From contig JAPDRO010000030.1 in NCBI GenBank assembly GCA_030247885.1, positions 202,416 through 266,415 on the forward strand: a stretch of 64,000 nucleotides of DNA, given 5' to 3'. Under the pieces are notes generated by a model that worked only from the letters and a program-made list of their open reading frames with translations, was not told the origin of the DNA and did not search any database. The position numbers were made by a program, and so were the translations under genes. This stretch comes from Taxawa tesnikishii (nom. ined.) (taxonomy: Eukaryota; Ascomycota; Dothideomycetes; Dothideales). Below, piece by piece: positions 38,521-48,834 of the stretch; positions within the stretch are counted from its first letter, which is position 1, and every line of letters begins with the position of its first letter.

Positions 38521-40650
38521 CTAATACTATATTACTTAAGTTACCTTCTAATAAAGAGAGTATAAAACTTATACTTATAGCTATTAAATTATTACGTACT
38601 ACTACGAGTTACGGGATTTTTATAAATTATATAGTTTTAATAATCGAAGAGTAATAAAATACTCTCTTAATACTATAATTTAAGCCTCTTTCTTATATAG
38701 TAGCCTTTTTAGTAATAGTTCTAGTTACATTTTACTAGCGCGTTTTATTAAATATACTACTATTAAATATAAAAGGTTTCTTCGAGTTTTCTAATAAATA
38801 CGCGAAGATAGTATTTATAGGTAATACTAAGTAAATACTATATAATTAGTTTAAATAAAATCCTAATTAACTTATCTTAATTTATAATAATATTAAAACG
38901 GTTATAATATTGCTAGGAAGTATAGTAAATAAAATCTAAAACAATAAAAGATTCTACTTACGCTAGTAAGTTAAAAGGGTATATATACTTATTATTTTAA
39001 CGTAATCACTATTTTTAATATAACTTTAGATAATATATAGTCGTCTACTAGGCTTTAAGGTCTTCTATAACGATAATAATAACTAGCTCGTTAAGGCTAT
39101 AATTAATAAAGATCTTACTAAATAACTAGGTAAGTACTTTCTATAGTAGCTTATAGTAATTATATCGCTAATATAGTATGTAACTAAGGTCACCGCGCCC
39201 CTTGTCGAGGAGACTTCGTTAGCCCTAGTAGATATACTTAGTAAAGGTAGAGGTATATATATAATGTCGTTTAGACTCCTTAACTAAGCTAATAGATATA
39301 AACTAGCGTAGTTTACCTCTCTAAGGTACTATTCTTAAGCTAATCGCTCGCCTTTCCTTACGAGTTTTCCTTAGTACTAAGCTCTATTACGACGAAGAAT
39401 AGCTCTAAATTACTTAATAGTATATAGTAATATTATTCTTAGCTATATAAGACCTTTAGTTATAGTCTCCTTAGTTACGGCCAATTGCGAACTTATTCCT
39501 TAGTAAATGCCAAATAAGTCGTACTCTTATATAAAAGGCCCGAGAAGCGATTTAACTCCTTATTTAAGAACGTATAGAACCTAAAGCTAAAGCCATAAGA
39601 GAGTAGGAGCTAAAGTTTAACGACGCGATCTCTTAGTTCGAAGACGCGGTAAATACGATACTATATAATCCCTAAATTGTTTAACTATCGCTTTTAATAG
39701 TAGCCGTCTATATAATAACAAATCTACTATCCTAAACGTAGGCGAATATTATAAAGTATCCTAAGATTATTAAGGTACTACGAAAAGAAATAATTTCGAT
39801 TCTTAGCGAGGATAAGAGATTAAAAACTATATTATTAAATAAAATAGTACTTCTCGATAGTTATAATAAGGAGAGTTAGCGTTTAAAACTATTATCTATA
39901 AGTAAGGTAACTAAGCGTCTTTACTACTATATTAGAATTTACTAATAAGAGTTTCCTTAGTATTAATAGGCTAAATAGCTACTAAGCGTATAGTTCTTTC
40001 TAATAGTACCGTGATTCCTAAGGGCCAAAGTATACTAGTTAATACGAGTAAGATATAGGACTCTAAAGTATATCTTATATCTCCGGAAAAATAGGATAGA
40101 TATCGTTTCCTTCGTATGCGCGAAGATCTTAAAAAGCGGGATTTAGCCTAACTCGTAATAACGTCTCTTAAATAGATTGTATTCGGTTATAGCATTTACG
40201 CTTACCTAGCCGCTTTTTCGTAGCGAACGAAATTAAGATTATATTAACTATTATCTTACTTAAGTATAAGTTAAAGTTAAAAGAAGGCTAGATAATAAGG
40301 GATTTAATTATAGGTTTACTTGCAACTTTAACTCTTCTATAAGTACAAGCGTTAAACGTCGCAAGGAAGAAATTACGATATAATAGATAGCTATAGCTTA
40401 AGGGTCTAACTTCCTAAGTAACTTAACGTCTTATATAATGTTAAGATAAGCGGTAGTACGAACTATAGAAAGGCTTTAAAGGATTGCGATAATTTTGAGC
40501 TAAGAGAAACGATCTCTAGTATATAGCTTTACTAGGAAGTTATTAAGTATAAGTATAGTATTATACTTTATTTAGCTCGCATAAGAGTTTATGCTAAGTA
40601 TTCATCTACTCTAAGTATATAAGGGAACAAACTATATACCTAAAGGCCTC
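38521..40650. other. RIP-degenerated DNA with a less mutated segment
   Basis: AT-rich block ending at the second gene island. The part from about 39170 to 40500 keeps more CA/TG and CG words than its neighbours and gives longer coding-like runs, so it is less intensely mutated or younger. I recognise no protein. Confidence 0.45.
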
Positions 40651-40868
40651 CTACCTTACGGTTTTATGTATGTAATAGTAATACTTCCGACGGAGGTAAG
40701 TGCTACAAGTAATGCTTACTACCCTTACTCCCTTTGTATATATAGATCCGCGACAAAACCCTGTCTCCTCGCGTGTAACTTAAGTCTCAGTATCCTAAGC
40801 TTCTTGAAACTGCTCTGTTCCCTTAAGACAACTATTCGTCCGTACCTTTTACTTCATAACGAACATCG

Positions 40869-42247
40869 ATGTGTACTATGGCAGTGTCTCCAGGTGATAG
40901 CTATACTATCCCTTTAGACATATCACTAGATGCATGTCTCGACGCAGTGGCTAAGATACTGGCCGCACATGCGGGACGAGCTATGTACGCTTACGAACGC
41001 GATTCGATATGGCACGTCGGTGTTGACAGCCAAGCATCTTTCACTATCGATCCGCCTAGCGAAATGGCAACAATTGAGACGGACACCGCTCGCTCCTCTA
41101 CTAAATTGACTAGAGATAGTAAAGAGGCCATCGCGGCCTTTACTTCTCACTATGCCCAAGAAGGAGGGATGATATTTGGCCAGATCGGCTTCAACTACTC
41201 TGCTTACATCAATGGTGTCAAGTTTGAGCCGGGCTCCTGGCCATTAGTTAGTCTTTTAGTCCCGCGGTTGCAAGTCCGTGTCCAAAAAGGTGCTGTCTCG
41301 CTCCGCAATTGGACAGGGAAAGACTTGCAAGTCATCAAAAAGCACTCTCGCATCCGTTTGCAAACATTGGGACGCAAGGCCGGCCTGACGAATCAATGAA
41401 TGGAGGATCATATCGAGATGTCGTGCAGCAAGCACTGAACGAAATCGCTCAAGGCTCTTATCAAAAAATTATCGCCTCTCGGACTATAGATCTATCATAT
41501 AAGGTCGATATGGTCGGAACTTTGGTATGCGGACGACGCGCCAATACGCCTAGACGCGCATTTCTGGTCGACCATCGGGGCTTCAGCGCCACCGGATTCA
41601 GTCCTGAGCTTGTCATGTCTTTTCAGGATGGCAAAGTCACCACCGAGCCGCTTGCCGGAACTAGGGCTAATGTAGGCACGGAAAGGGAGCGATCGCGGCT
41701 ACAGAATGATCTCCTCAATGACCCTAAGGAAGTGATGGAGCACATTATCTCAGTCCAAGAAGCAATGAGGGAAATGAAACAGTTTTGCGCGGATGGCACT
41801 GTGGCCGTGGCCGATCTCATATCTGTGAAGCGTCGTGGAAAGGTGCAACATCTGGCTTCCACAGTCACTAGAACTCTCTGCCCGTCTAAGGACGTATGGG
41901 ACGCTTTAAACGTACTATTCCCAGCAATTACTGCTACTAGTATTCCCAAAATGAAGGTCATCGAGGCTATCCATCGTCTAGAGACTTGCCCTCGCGAACT
42001 CTACTCAGGAGCTATTCTGCTTTTTGACGGATCCAAATCAGTCGAGGCATCGTTAGTCCTTCGGTCGGTCTTCCAAGATCCCGAACGCAGCTGGCTACAA
42101 GCGGGAGCGGGGATCATAGCCTTGTCGACCCCGGATCGAGAGCTCACAGAAACGTGTGAGAAGCTGCGAAGCTTTGCTCCCTTCGTGATGTCGATCAGGG
42201 AAGAAGCAGCGGGAACATTATCCATAGGGAAGGGGAACGCATGGTGA
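40869..42247 (+). pseudogene. Salicylate/isochorismate synthase-like chorismate-utilising enzyme, one frameshift
   Basis: Two overlapping frames (40869-41399 and 41309-42247) together make one enzyme of about 458 residues of the anthranilate/isochorismate/salicylate synthase family, which converts chorismate to isochorismate or salicylate. Motifs in order: GSYQKIIASR (general-base Lys region), GFSPELV, TEPLAGTRA (Glu of the Mg site), DPKEVMEHIISV, VQHLASTV, FPAITATSIPKM, PRELYSGAI, LQAGAGIIALSTP and ETCEKLRS. All are in the usual spacing, and the C-terminus is complete. The frames join if one A is missing from the A5 run at 41337-41341; no plausible intron lies there. The start at 40869 has a second Met three codons later. 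Catalytic residues seem kept, so the break may be recent or a consensus error. Salicylate synthase rather than isochorismate synthase is my best guess from the overall pattern. Confidence 0.82.
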
Positions 42248-42278
42248 AGCGGAACATGGACGAGCTACCCGCTGGCTT

Positions 42279-42625
42279 TCACAGTCGTTTACTATATGCA
42301 ACAACAACGCAATCGGAGTCAGAGCCGCTAGAGTCACTTTCAACTATACCCTCTTCTTCCTCCACGATCATGGGCATGATCAGCCTCTTACCCCGCTGCC
42401 TATGTGACCTCTTGATCCTCTTGTCTTCCTCGGCTTGACGTGCAGTTTGGAGAACTTCTCGAGTTGTCGGCACAAATTCGCCTTGCAAAGCGATCCTCTT
42501 GCCCTTTGTACGCTTTTTTAGGTATGAAGAAGTTCCTCTGCGTCTGCTAGCCGCTTCCGAAACGTTGCAAGCTCGCTTCGGGTGACCTCAAAAGTCTGGG
42601 TCATCCGCTGGACGTATCTCTTCGC
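42279..42625 (-). pseudogene. C-terminal remnant of a pogo/Fot1-type transposase, not RIP-mutated
   Basis: On the minus strand a frame reads EVTRSELATFRKRLADAEEL (about 42604-42545), a coiled-coil-like segment. A one-base shift then leads to YLKKRTKGKRIALQGEFVPT and TREVLQTARQAEEDKR, ending at 42279. The basic KGKR segment followed by xLxGxFVxTTxEVL is the tail of fungal pogo/Fot1 transposases and matches the relic in family C. Unlike the transposons elsewhere in the window, this one keeps CA/TG. It is a frameshifted fragment lacking HTH and DDE regions. It begins just 31 bp after the salicylate-synthase stop. Confidence 0.65.
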
Positions 42626-43420
42626 TGAGCTCACGAGGTTGCTACCTTAATTTAGCTTAGAACGAAGAGCTGCACTTGCCCCACGTAGTTCCGTATCTAA
42701 GTAGGTGCTTTTTAGTTCCTGACTGTCAAGTGGCGCAGTTATGCTGGCGATACAGGCCAATGGTGCACCCGCTGGGGAAGTTTTGCAAAAGCATTGATAA
42801 TGTTTGCCGTGCCAAACAAATCGACAACGCCCGCAGTAGGAATGACGGTCTCAAAACGATCAAGCTCTCCTGCCGCTCCAGGCCATTGAGCCTAGACATT
42901 GCAGCTGCAGCATCGAGTCTATACGTCCTGACCTAGTATTGTTGCTGCTTAGCGGCAATATCTCGTCCCATGAAAACCAAGAACTCGCCCTTCGATATAT
43001 GCTCCTTGATTGTTGGCTAACGCAGGATTAGAACCGAGCTATAGGGATTGGACCTCTTGGCTCTGCTCGAGGTTGACGATTTGATCCAACGTTTCGGATA
43101 TGTCTTGCAGTTGATATAACTTGAAGCAAGGCAAGCCATCATAGACTAGCATTGGAGTACTGTCATGAATCCCACTCTCAATATCGACATTAAGAAAGTC
43201 CTGGGACTCCCTGCTCTCTTTCCAAATCTTTCGTGTACTAAGGAAACAATGTACCGTGGAAGGGCTTGACTGTAGAGTCAACGTAGTGATAAGAGAAGAA
43301 TCCCCTAGAGTTCGAGGACACATGGTAGCAGTGTTGGTGGACGGGAATACTAAACACAAAATGGTGTCTACACTCTATTGCGTCCAGCTACATGAGTCTT
43401 TCGACTCCAAGTATCGAGCC
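42626..43420. other. Unidentified stretch between transposase remnant and HMG-CoA reductase
   Basis: Normal-composition DNA. The minus strand has a 106-codon frame (43359-43039) containing NVDIESGIHDSTPMLVYDGL, and further scraps at 42960-42700 (GVVDLFGTANIINAFAKLP in one frame). These look like fragments of degraded coding sequence. I cannot name the gene. They could be a broken neighbour or distant downstream exons of another gene. Confidence 0.35.
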
Positions 43421-45152
43421 CTACGACTTCCGGTTATAAACCATGTGGCTCCGTACAATGGAGCCGGCGGCCAGTGATGATAACAGGCTCAATTCTCCCG
43501 CTAACACGCCTGCTGCGATGATACATGCCAGCTTTTGGGCATTCCTCCCAGGTGCTTCATTGTTGGCGCCACGTATACCCAAGAGATCGAGTATCGCAGC
43601 TTGTGACTCTAACCTAGTTTCACCACCGATAGTTCCTACCTCGATTGATGGCATGTAGACGGAGATCTGTAAATCTCCTTCGGCAGTCCTGCATCATTTG
43701 TCAGCTTCGCACGATACAAGTACCGGAGGGAAGGGCTGGTATTACTTCTTCATAGCTGTGAGACAGCCACTGCTTTCCACATTCTGCGCGGGATATGGAC
43801 CGGTAGCTATAAAGATGGCGGTAACGATATTGGCAGCGTGAGCATTGAAGCCGCCCACGGCGCCTGAGACTGCATTTCCTACCAAGTTTTTACTCGTGTT
43901 GAGGTCGACCAGATTATTGACATCGGTCTTAAGAACGCGGTGAAGCACGTTAGTAGCGGTAGTTACTTGGGCACAAACACTTTAGCCACGGCCGTCGATC
44001 CAGTTTATCGCTGCGGCTTTCTTGTCGGTACAGTGGTTACCGCTCAGAGTGACGACCTGCACATCGTCGAAGCCGGCGGAGGCAATAGCAGACAAAGCTG
44101 CGTCGACACCTTGACTGATCATATTCATTCCCATGGCATCACCAGTCGTGGCTTTGAAGCGAGCGAAGACATCCAATCCAGTCACGGTGACGCGTACGCT
44201 GCGGAGCTTTGCAAAGCGGCTTGTGCTGTTGAAGGCTATTTCGACGACTTCGTATCCCTGCGGTGTATCGAGCCAGTGTTTCAATGCAGCTGCACGTTGC
44301 AAGTCGGGGAAGCGGAGAGCTAGACCACGAGTCATTCCATCGTCGAGGAGGGTCGTAGTAACACCTCCGCTAGCATTTATCGCAGTGGCACCACGGTTCG
44401 TACTCGCGACTAGTACGCCTTCTGTAGTTGCCATCGAAAGGTAGAATGAGGAACCGTTGATATCGAGTGGTCCAGCTACGCCCACGGGCAGTGGCAAGTA
44501 GCCGATGGCGTTCTCGCAGCAGGCACCCACGACCCGGTCGTAGTCGTAGTTGGTGTATGGAAGGCCAGAAGTTTCAAGCTTGGAAGTAGTGACTTGTTCG
44601 CGGATTCCTTGCTACGATAGCTCGGCGGACCTGCACAGCGCGGGTAGAGTCTCCCAGGACCTTTTCAAGGCTGTAAAGGGCAAGATTGTTCTCGAAGGCT
44701 TTTCTGACGACGTCTTCATCGTTCATAGTCTGCCATTCGCCGGGTGTGGGTCCGGTAAGGTTGGTATTGCGAGCGATCGAGGCCGCATCCGCTGCCTCCG
44801 GCAGTGCCACTTGCAATGTTTTAGTGGGAGATTTTGGCGAATCATTTGTCGGTGTCTTGGAGAATGGGCAGCTTTTGAATGAAGTATTCTCATCCGGTTT
44901 GGCACATGCCTTTGCGGACGGATGAGTAGACGACGTCGGAGTACGAGCATACTGCTGGTCTGAAACCCCAGTTGCTGTAAGCAGATACAAAACGGCGAGA
45001 TATGCTGCTACCGCGCAAACCAAACCACCGAAAAGTTTTGTGGCCCATGAAGATGTTCTCCATGGCTCCGGTGTCAGGGGGCTGAAGAGGGTCTTGTCTA
45101 CACAGCTCACAGTGTAACCGCCTTCGGCCTGATCGCTCCCTGTAATGAGCAA
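43421..45152 (-). pseudogene. HMG-CoA reductase, N-terminally truncated and degenerate
   Basis: Minus strand. The product would reduce HMG-CoA to mevalonate with NADPH at the ER. An N-terminal piece (45152-44574) has one membrane segment, LFGGLVCAVAAYLAVLYLL, a Ser/Thr/Pro linker and LALYSLEKVLGDSTRAVQVR. A one-base insertion at 44594-44595 shifts into [51 protein letters not shown] (catalytic Glu) and [19 protein letters not shown] (catalytic Lys). A TAA stop (43982) follows, then [27 protein letters not shown] and AQNVESSG. A 57-nt intron (43745-43689) leads to the C-terminus with [12 protein letters not shown] and RSHMVYN (catalytic His). The multi-span/sterol-sensing N-terminus is missing. 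The catalytic Asp expected in the GQDPAQN box is Tyr (GPYPAQN, codon at 43793-43795). The gene is almost certainly inactive. Confidence 0.88.
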
Positions 45153-45367
45153 TATCCCTGTTGACTTTCCAAATTGCTTCTGAGCACAGAGACGTTGGAC
45201 ATGATCCCAGGTTTGGTGAAGCTCATGGCTGGCATCTTTGTTGAAAGACGCTCCGAAAGACTATCGCAAGATTGTAGTGCACGGTAACTCGACGAATGCA
45301 TCCGATACTCAAACGGGTCGCTTGGAAGGTCGCGTTTCTTGTCCGTGATTGAGAGTTGAGAGACCGT
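45153..45367. other. Spacer between HMG-CoA reductase remnant and the PD-(D/E)XK-like gene
   Basis: Normal-composition spacer. A short minus-strand frame (45301-45107) overlaps it and may include lost 5' sequence of the reductase gene, but no conserved reductase motif is seen. Confidence 0.3.
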
Positions 45368-46903
45368 TCACGCTCCTTCTAGCCTCCATACCGCAGCGCG
45401 AACAACTCCTTCGAACATTACCCAGAAATCTGTGTCCAGATAGTCGAGCATCCGTCCTAGTACGTTGAGCAAAGCAAGCAGGGTATACAAATCACTAGTT
45501 CCAACCTCTTGCCGTGGGAACGGGCCGCACACATTGACGGCGCCAGAAGTGTTATCTTTCCAGGACAGGTAGAAACTCCACCGGTGACCGATAATTGTCC
45601 ATGCGATCTGGACGGGTAGCTGCGTGCTTGTGTCCGTGCCGAGGCGGGACATGTGTTCCAGTGAGCCGTATAGCCAGACAGCAAGTTGCAGTTCTGCTTC
45701 TTCTTGAGATCCGGCAGGTCTCTTCAGCTCGATAGGACAGACGAGAGGGACCGTGCTTGTATACGTATCAGCCATATGGCTGAGCGGTATCTCATCGTGG
45801 CTACCTGTTAAAGAGGTTGCTTGGGTGAGGTTACGCATCGATTCGTCTTCCGGATCATAAGCCAGAGCCAGATCTACCTTCTTCTGCATGGAACCCAGCC
45901 CGTTCCTTAGAAGATTGGCTCGTGGGAGGTAGCTGGGGGAGATGGATTGGGTCGAACTGTGTGAACTTTCAGCAGCAATATTGTGAGCGAACAGGAGGAC
46001 ATACATGTTGTTAAGTTCGAAATGTCTCGTGTCAGCGTTGCGGCTCTGAAGGGCTAGTTTGAGGACATCCTGAGCAACGAGGGTCCAGGCACTCTCGTCC
46101 TTGCGTCCGTCGTGACAGCGTCGCGCCTTATCGCTAATCTCGCAAATAGTCCGCCACAGAATCTCAGTGTGTGCGCCCTGTTGACCGAATGCTTGCGGTT
46201 GTACCTCGTCGAACCCGACAGAGTCTCTCTCTTGCAATCTCTCGCGCCATCCGTCCGGAATGTATTCAGTTATCTGTGTTAGAGCTCGGCGAAGACGGCT
46301 CACGGGGCCTGGTTCTGTGATAGTTCGGTCGCCTGGCTGTAGAATGTGTATTGGTGTCGGGCCGTTGCGAAGGGCGGCGATTGCGCGTCGTGGGCTAACA
46401 GAACGAGTTGGGGAGGTCGAAGACGGCCTTCTTGCGGTGCTTGATGTTGAACGTAGATCCGGAACATTGTGCAATGGATTCGACGGGCGATGTGGACTGC
46501 GATCAGGTGTAGGTTGGGCGCCGTGTGAGGACATGGACGGCCGGCGACGCTTCTTGACTTGTGCGATACAAGGCTTGTCGCGCTCTCGCTTGCGCTTACG
46601 CCCACGCTCCGGTTCACTGTCGGAGGACGCAGTCGTAAATGGAGGTGAGATCGGAGCAGACGATTGAGGTGTGGCCATTTGTCGAGGCGATGGCGATGGC
46701 GATGGCGATGGCGATGGCGATGGCGATGGCGACGGCGACGGCGACGGTCGTAGGCGCGCGGTGTTGATGTTGCCTGACTTCAGGACTTGCCGTGTTTGTT
46801 GTTCCTGCAACGCATCCTCACTCGGCAACAAAGCCAATAGTGAATCACAATCCGAAGTTTTGCCGCCGACATACTTCACCGCCGGCACATTAGAAGGATC
46901 CAT
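45368..46903 (-). CDS. Fungal PD-(D/E)XK nuclease-like protein with Ser-Pro repeat
   Basis: An uninterrupted 511-residue frame starting MDPSNVPAVKYVGGK. Residues about 50-80 contain alternating Ser-Pro, encoded by a hexanucleotide microsatellite. Residues about 95-125 are basic (RGRKRKRERD, KKRRRPS) and look like a nuclear localisation signal, followed by a Ser/Pro-rich disordered region. The C-terminal half is folded: YIPDGWRERL, VDLALAYDPEDE and CPIELKRP (E-x-K near residue 390), then QLAVWLYGSLEHM. This matches the layout of the PD-(D/E)XK-like domain common in fungal hypothetical proteins: an acidic residue, then ExK, then QLxxW. The substrate is unknown. No stops or shifts are present, so this is the best-preserved gene of the second island. 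Confidence 0.78.
   Translation of the reverse strand: MDPSNVPAVKYVGGKTSDCDSLLALLPSEDALQEQQTRQVLKSGNINTARLRPSPSPSPSPSPSPSPSPSPSPRQMATPQSSAPISPPFTTASSDSEPERGRKRKRERDKPCIAQVKKRRRPSMSSHGAQPTPDRSPHRPSNPLHNVPDLRSTSSTARRPSSTSPTRSVSPRRAIAALRNGPTPIHILQPGDRTITEPGPVSRLRRALTQITEYIPDGWRERLQERDSVGFDEVQPQAFGQQGAHTEILWRTICEISDKARRCHDGRKDESAWTLVAQDVLKLALQSRNADTRHFELNNMYVLLFAHNIAAESSHSSTQSISPSYLPRANLLRNGLGSMQKKVDLALAYDPEDESMRNLTQATSLTGSHDEIPLSHMADTYTSTVPLVCPIELKRPAGSQEEAELQLAVWLYGSLEHMSRLGTDTSTQLPVQIAWTIIGHRWSFYLSWKDNTSGAVNVCGPFPRQEVGTSDLYTLLALLNVLGRMLDYLDTDFWVMFEGVVRAAVWRLEGA
46685..46748. repeat. Hexanucleotide GGCGAT/GGCGAC microsatellite inside coding sequence
   Basis: About ten tandem hexamers, GGCGAT grading into GGCGAC. 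On the minus strand they encode (Ser-Pro)n in the PD-(D/E)XK-like protein. Copy-number change would alter repeat length without shifting the frame. Confidence 0.92.
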
Positions 46904-46907
46904 TCTC

Positions 46908-47513
46908 CCAATCCACCGCTACTCGTGTACGACCGCGCATGCGCAGAAGTAGGCGTTGACGCCCGACTAATATATCGAGGCCACACGGCGCCCGTGACAG
47001 GGCTTACCTCCCACCCATTCCGCGGCAAGGTCGATCTAGGCGATGTTTTCTCATCCTCGTCTCTCGACTGGAGCATCAAGCTCTGGCGCGCGCGACTACA
47101 CAGTTCCGTCCTGGCCACAAACACTTCTTCCTCCACCACAACCACAACATCTGCGCCAACCACTTTTAGCCCAGTCGAATACCACTAGCACAACCACGAA
47201 CCTCCAAACCGAGACTCCCCTTCTGATGTTCCCCTCGAATCCCCTATCTATGACATCGTCTAGTCTTCGCCGCCGTATCCGGCGCCGGCTCCCTCGACGT
47301 CCTCGACCTCGCCCTCGACACCGAAGTCCCCGTCGCGTCCGCTGTGCCCAGCCACGCCCTCGACGACGTATTTGGCGTCAAGAGCCTAAATCGCGTCTAT
47401 TAGGAAGGCAACGAGAGGAAAAGGATCGTGACTAGTAGGCTGGATAGGGCCGTAAGTGTTTCCGAGGTGGGTGGGGAGCCAGGTGGGAATGCTAGTAGAG
47501 GGGAGCAGATAGG
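46908..47513 (+). pseudogene. Dynein intermediate chain (WD40) fragment with TAG stops
   Basis: The plus strand reads VYDRACAEVGVDARLIYRGH, TAPVTGLTSHPFRGKVDLGD and SSSLDWSIKLWRAR, a strong match to a C-terminal WD40 blade of cytoplasmic dynein intermediate chain. Further on come SPIYDIV then a stop, FAAVSGAGSLDVLDLALDTE and SLNRVY then a stop, then EGNERKRIVTSRLDRAVSV, which are the last blades. In-frame TAGs at 47186, 47261 and 47401 fit CAG or TGG codons changed by C-to-T or G-to-A, and a frame change near 47264-47268 indicates a small deletion. The N-terminal two-thirds is absent. The fragment begins 5 bp from the start codon of the divergent PD-(D/E)XK gene, so a rearrangement joined them. 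A housekeeping copy presumably exists elsewhere. Confidence 0.75.
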
Positions 47514-48147
47514 TCGAGATTGAGGAGGGTACCTAGGCGACTGGGAAGGAGGGGACAGTAGTGTCTACAGACAACCACTTCGGAAGATTTAGAAAAGGTA
47601 GGAGGAGGATTATAATGTTTGTGATAGGAACTGCGTCTCAGACTTGTTTCCAGATAGCGGCCCGCCGGTCAGGAGTGTAAGGAAGTGAGTACAAATGAGC
47701 TTGGCTCGCTGGAACAATAGATAGGACGGCTCAGTCACTAAGAAAACTCTTGTCTATACCACCTCAGCTTACCTAGTATCGGCCGAGTGCTGTGCTCGAC
47801 CAGTCCACCGCGTAGATATACAACCTTGACTGGCTATGTAATCCTTACACGTACGGCCATAACTGCTCGAGAACACTAGATCCTGGCCTTCGCTCTCTAT
47901 ACGTTAAGTGAATATGTCGGCGCGAACTGACGGCCGTCCTCCAATGACTTTGCAGCACGTTTCTGGGAGCGGACCTCTATGAGAATTTCTATACGAACGA
48001 CGAGCAAGACTCAGCAGTGCGATTAGCCCCGTCGACTATACAAGGCGTTCGTTGCTACGCAATAGTAGAAATGGGGGCAAGTAAACGGCGAGCTTCTAAA
48101 TTGTCATAGAAGACGGCTTACTTGTTGTTCAATTCCTACTAGGGAAT
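47514..48147. other. Intergenic region
   Basis: Normal-composition DNA that keeps CA/TG. No frame of note, RNA gene or repeat was recognised. Confidence 0.45.
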
Positions 48148-48537
48148 TTATGACAGTTCACAGCCGAGTAGGCTCTTAGACAGTCTAGTCACCATAGCCT
48201 TTGCTTCCGCTTCGTCACTCTTCGGAGTCTCGTCATCACCCTTGTTCCACGTCAGAGTCTCGATCTTAGCCCCTCTATTAGTGGCGTCTCTAACGGTTAG
48301 GATGTACATGTCTTTGCCGGTCCAGCTCCGAGCAAAGTAAATGAGTATCTTGCCTTGCTAGTTTTCGGAAGTAACTATCCATTTATCTTCCATCTATTCC
48401 GGCCAGTAATCGGTTTTGAGCTTTGCGAGCTATTCGCCGTTGATCTGTAGCTTCCATGGTGCCGAAACTGCGTTCTAAATTGGCTCGAAGTGCTCTATAG
48501 TCCAAAAGCCGTGAAGAGATTCTATAGAGGTTAGCAT
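48148..48537 (-). pseudogene. Small conserved-looking gene interrupted by four TAG codons
   Basis: A 130-codon minus-strand reading, invisible as an open frame, begins MLTSIESLHGFWTIEHFEPI and ends TRLSKSLLGCELS before TAA at 48148. It contains only four interruptions, all TAG, after EHFEPI, INGE, YWPE and TSEN. Between them the sequence is well formed: SAPWKLQING, LAKLKTDYWPE, MEDKWIVTSEN and ILIYFARSWTGKDMYILTV. CAG (Gln) or TGG (Trp) turned to TAG explains all four. It looks like a small fungal protein of unknown function killed by RIP-like transitions with no frameshift. I do not recognise the family. An alternative, stop-codon readthrough, has no supporting signal. Confidence 0.6.
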
Positions 48538-48834
48538 AACAGAGCTAAGACTTCGATAGACATTTTCAACAGTACTATGAACTCGGGTATTCTAGAGGCA
48601 GTTATGATATCTATGTAAGTATAAGGTCGAACAATTTGATGTGATTGAATAGTAATGTGGAAATATAGAAGGGGAAGATGTCGAAGATAACAATTAAGAA
48701 GGGCTCAAATATTGCAGAATACAACTTAACTATAGAAGTCTTCCCTACCGTGTATATAGACCCACCGCGTACAACGCGTTTCATGTAACAACAATTAACG
48801 CTCATTTCATAATAACTTGCTTAAAACAATAAAT

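Noticed and set aside
41337-41400. Intron joining the two salicylate-synthase frames
   Set aside because: No donor/branch/acceptor set of plausible length; a one-base loss in the A5 run explains the shift more simply.
46260-46667. Plus-strand 135-codon frame antisense to the PD-(D/E)XK-like gene
   Set aside because: Arg-rich shadow of the opposite coding strand.
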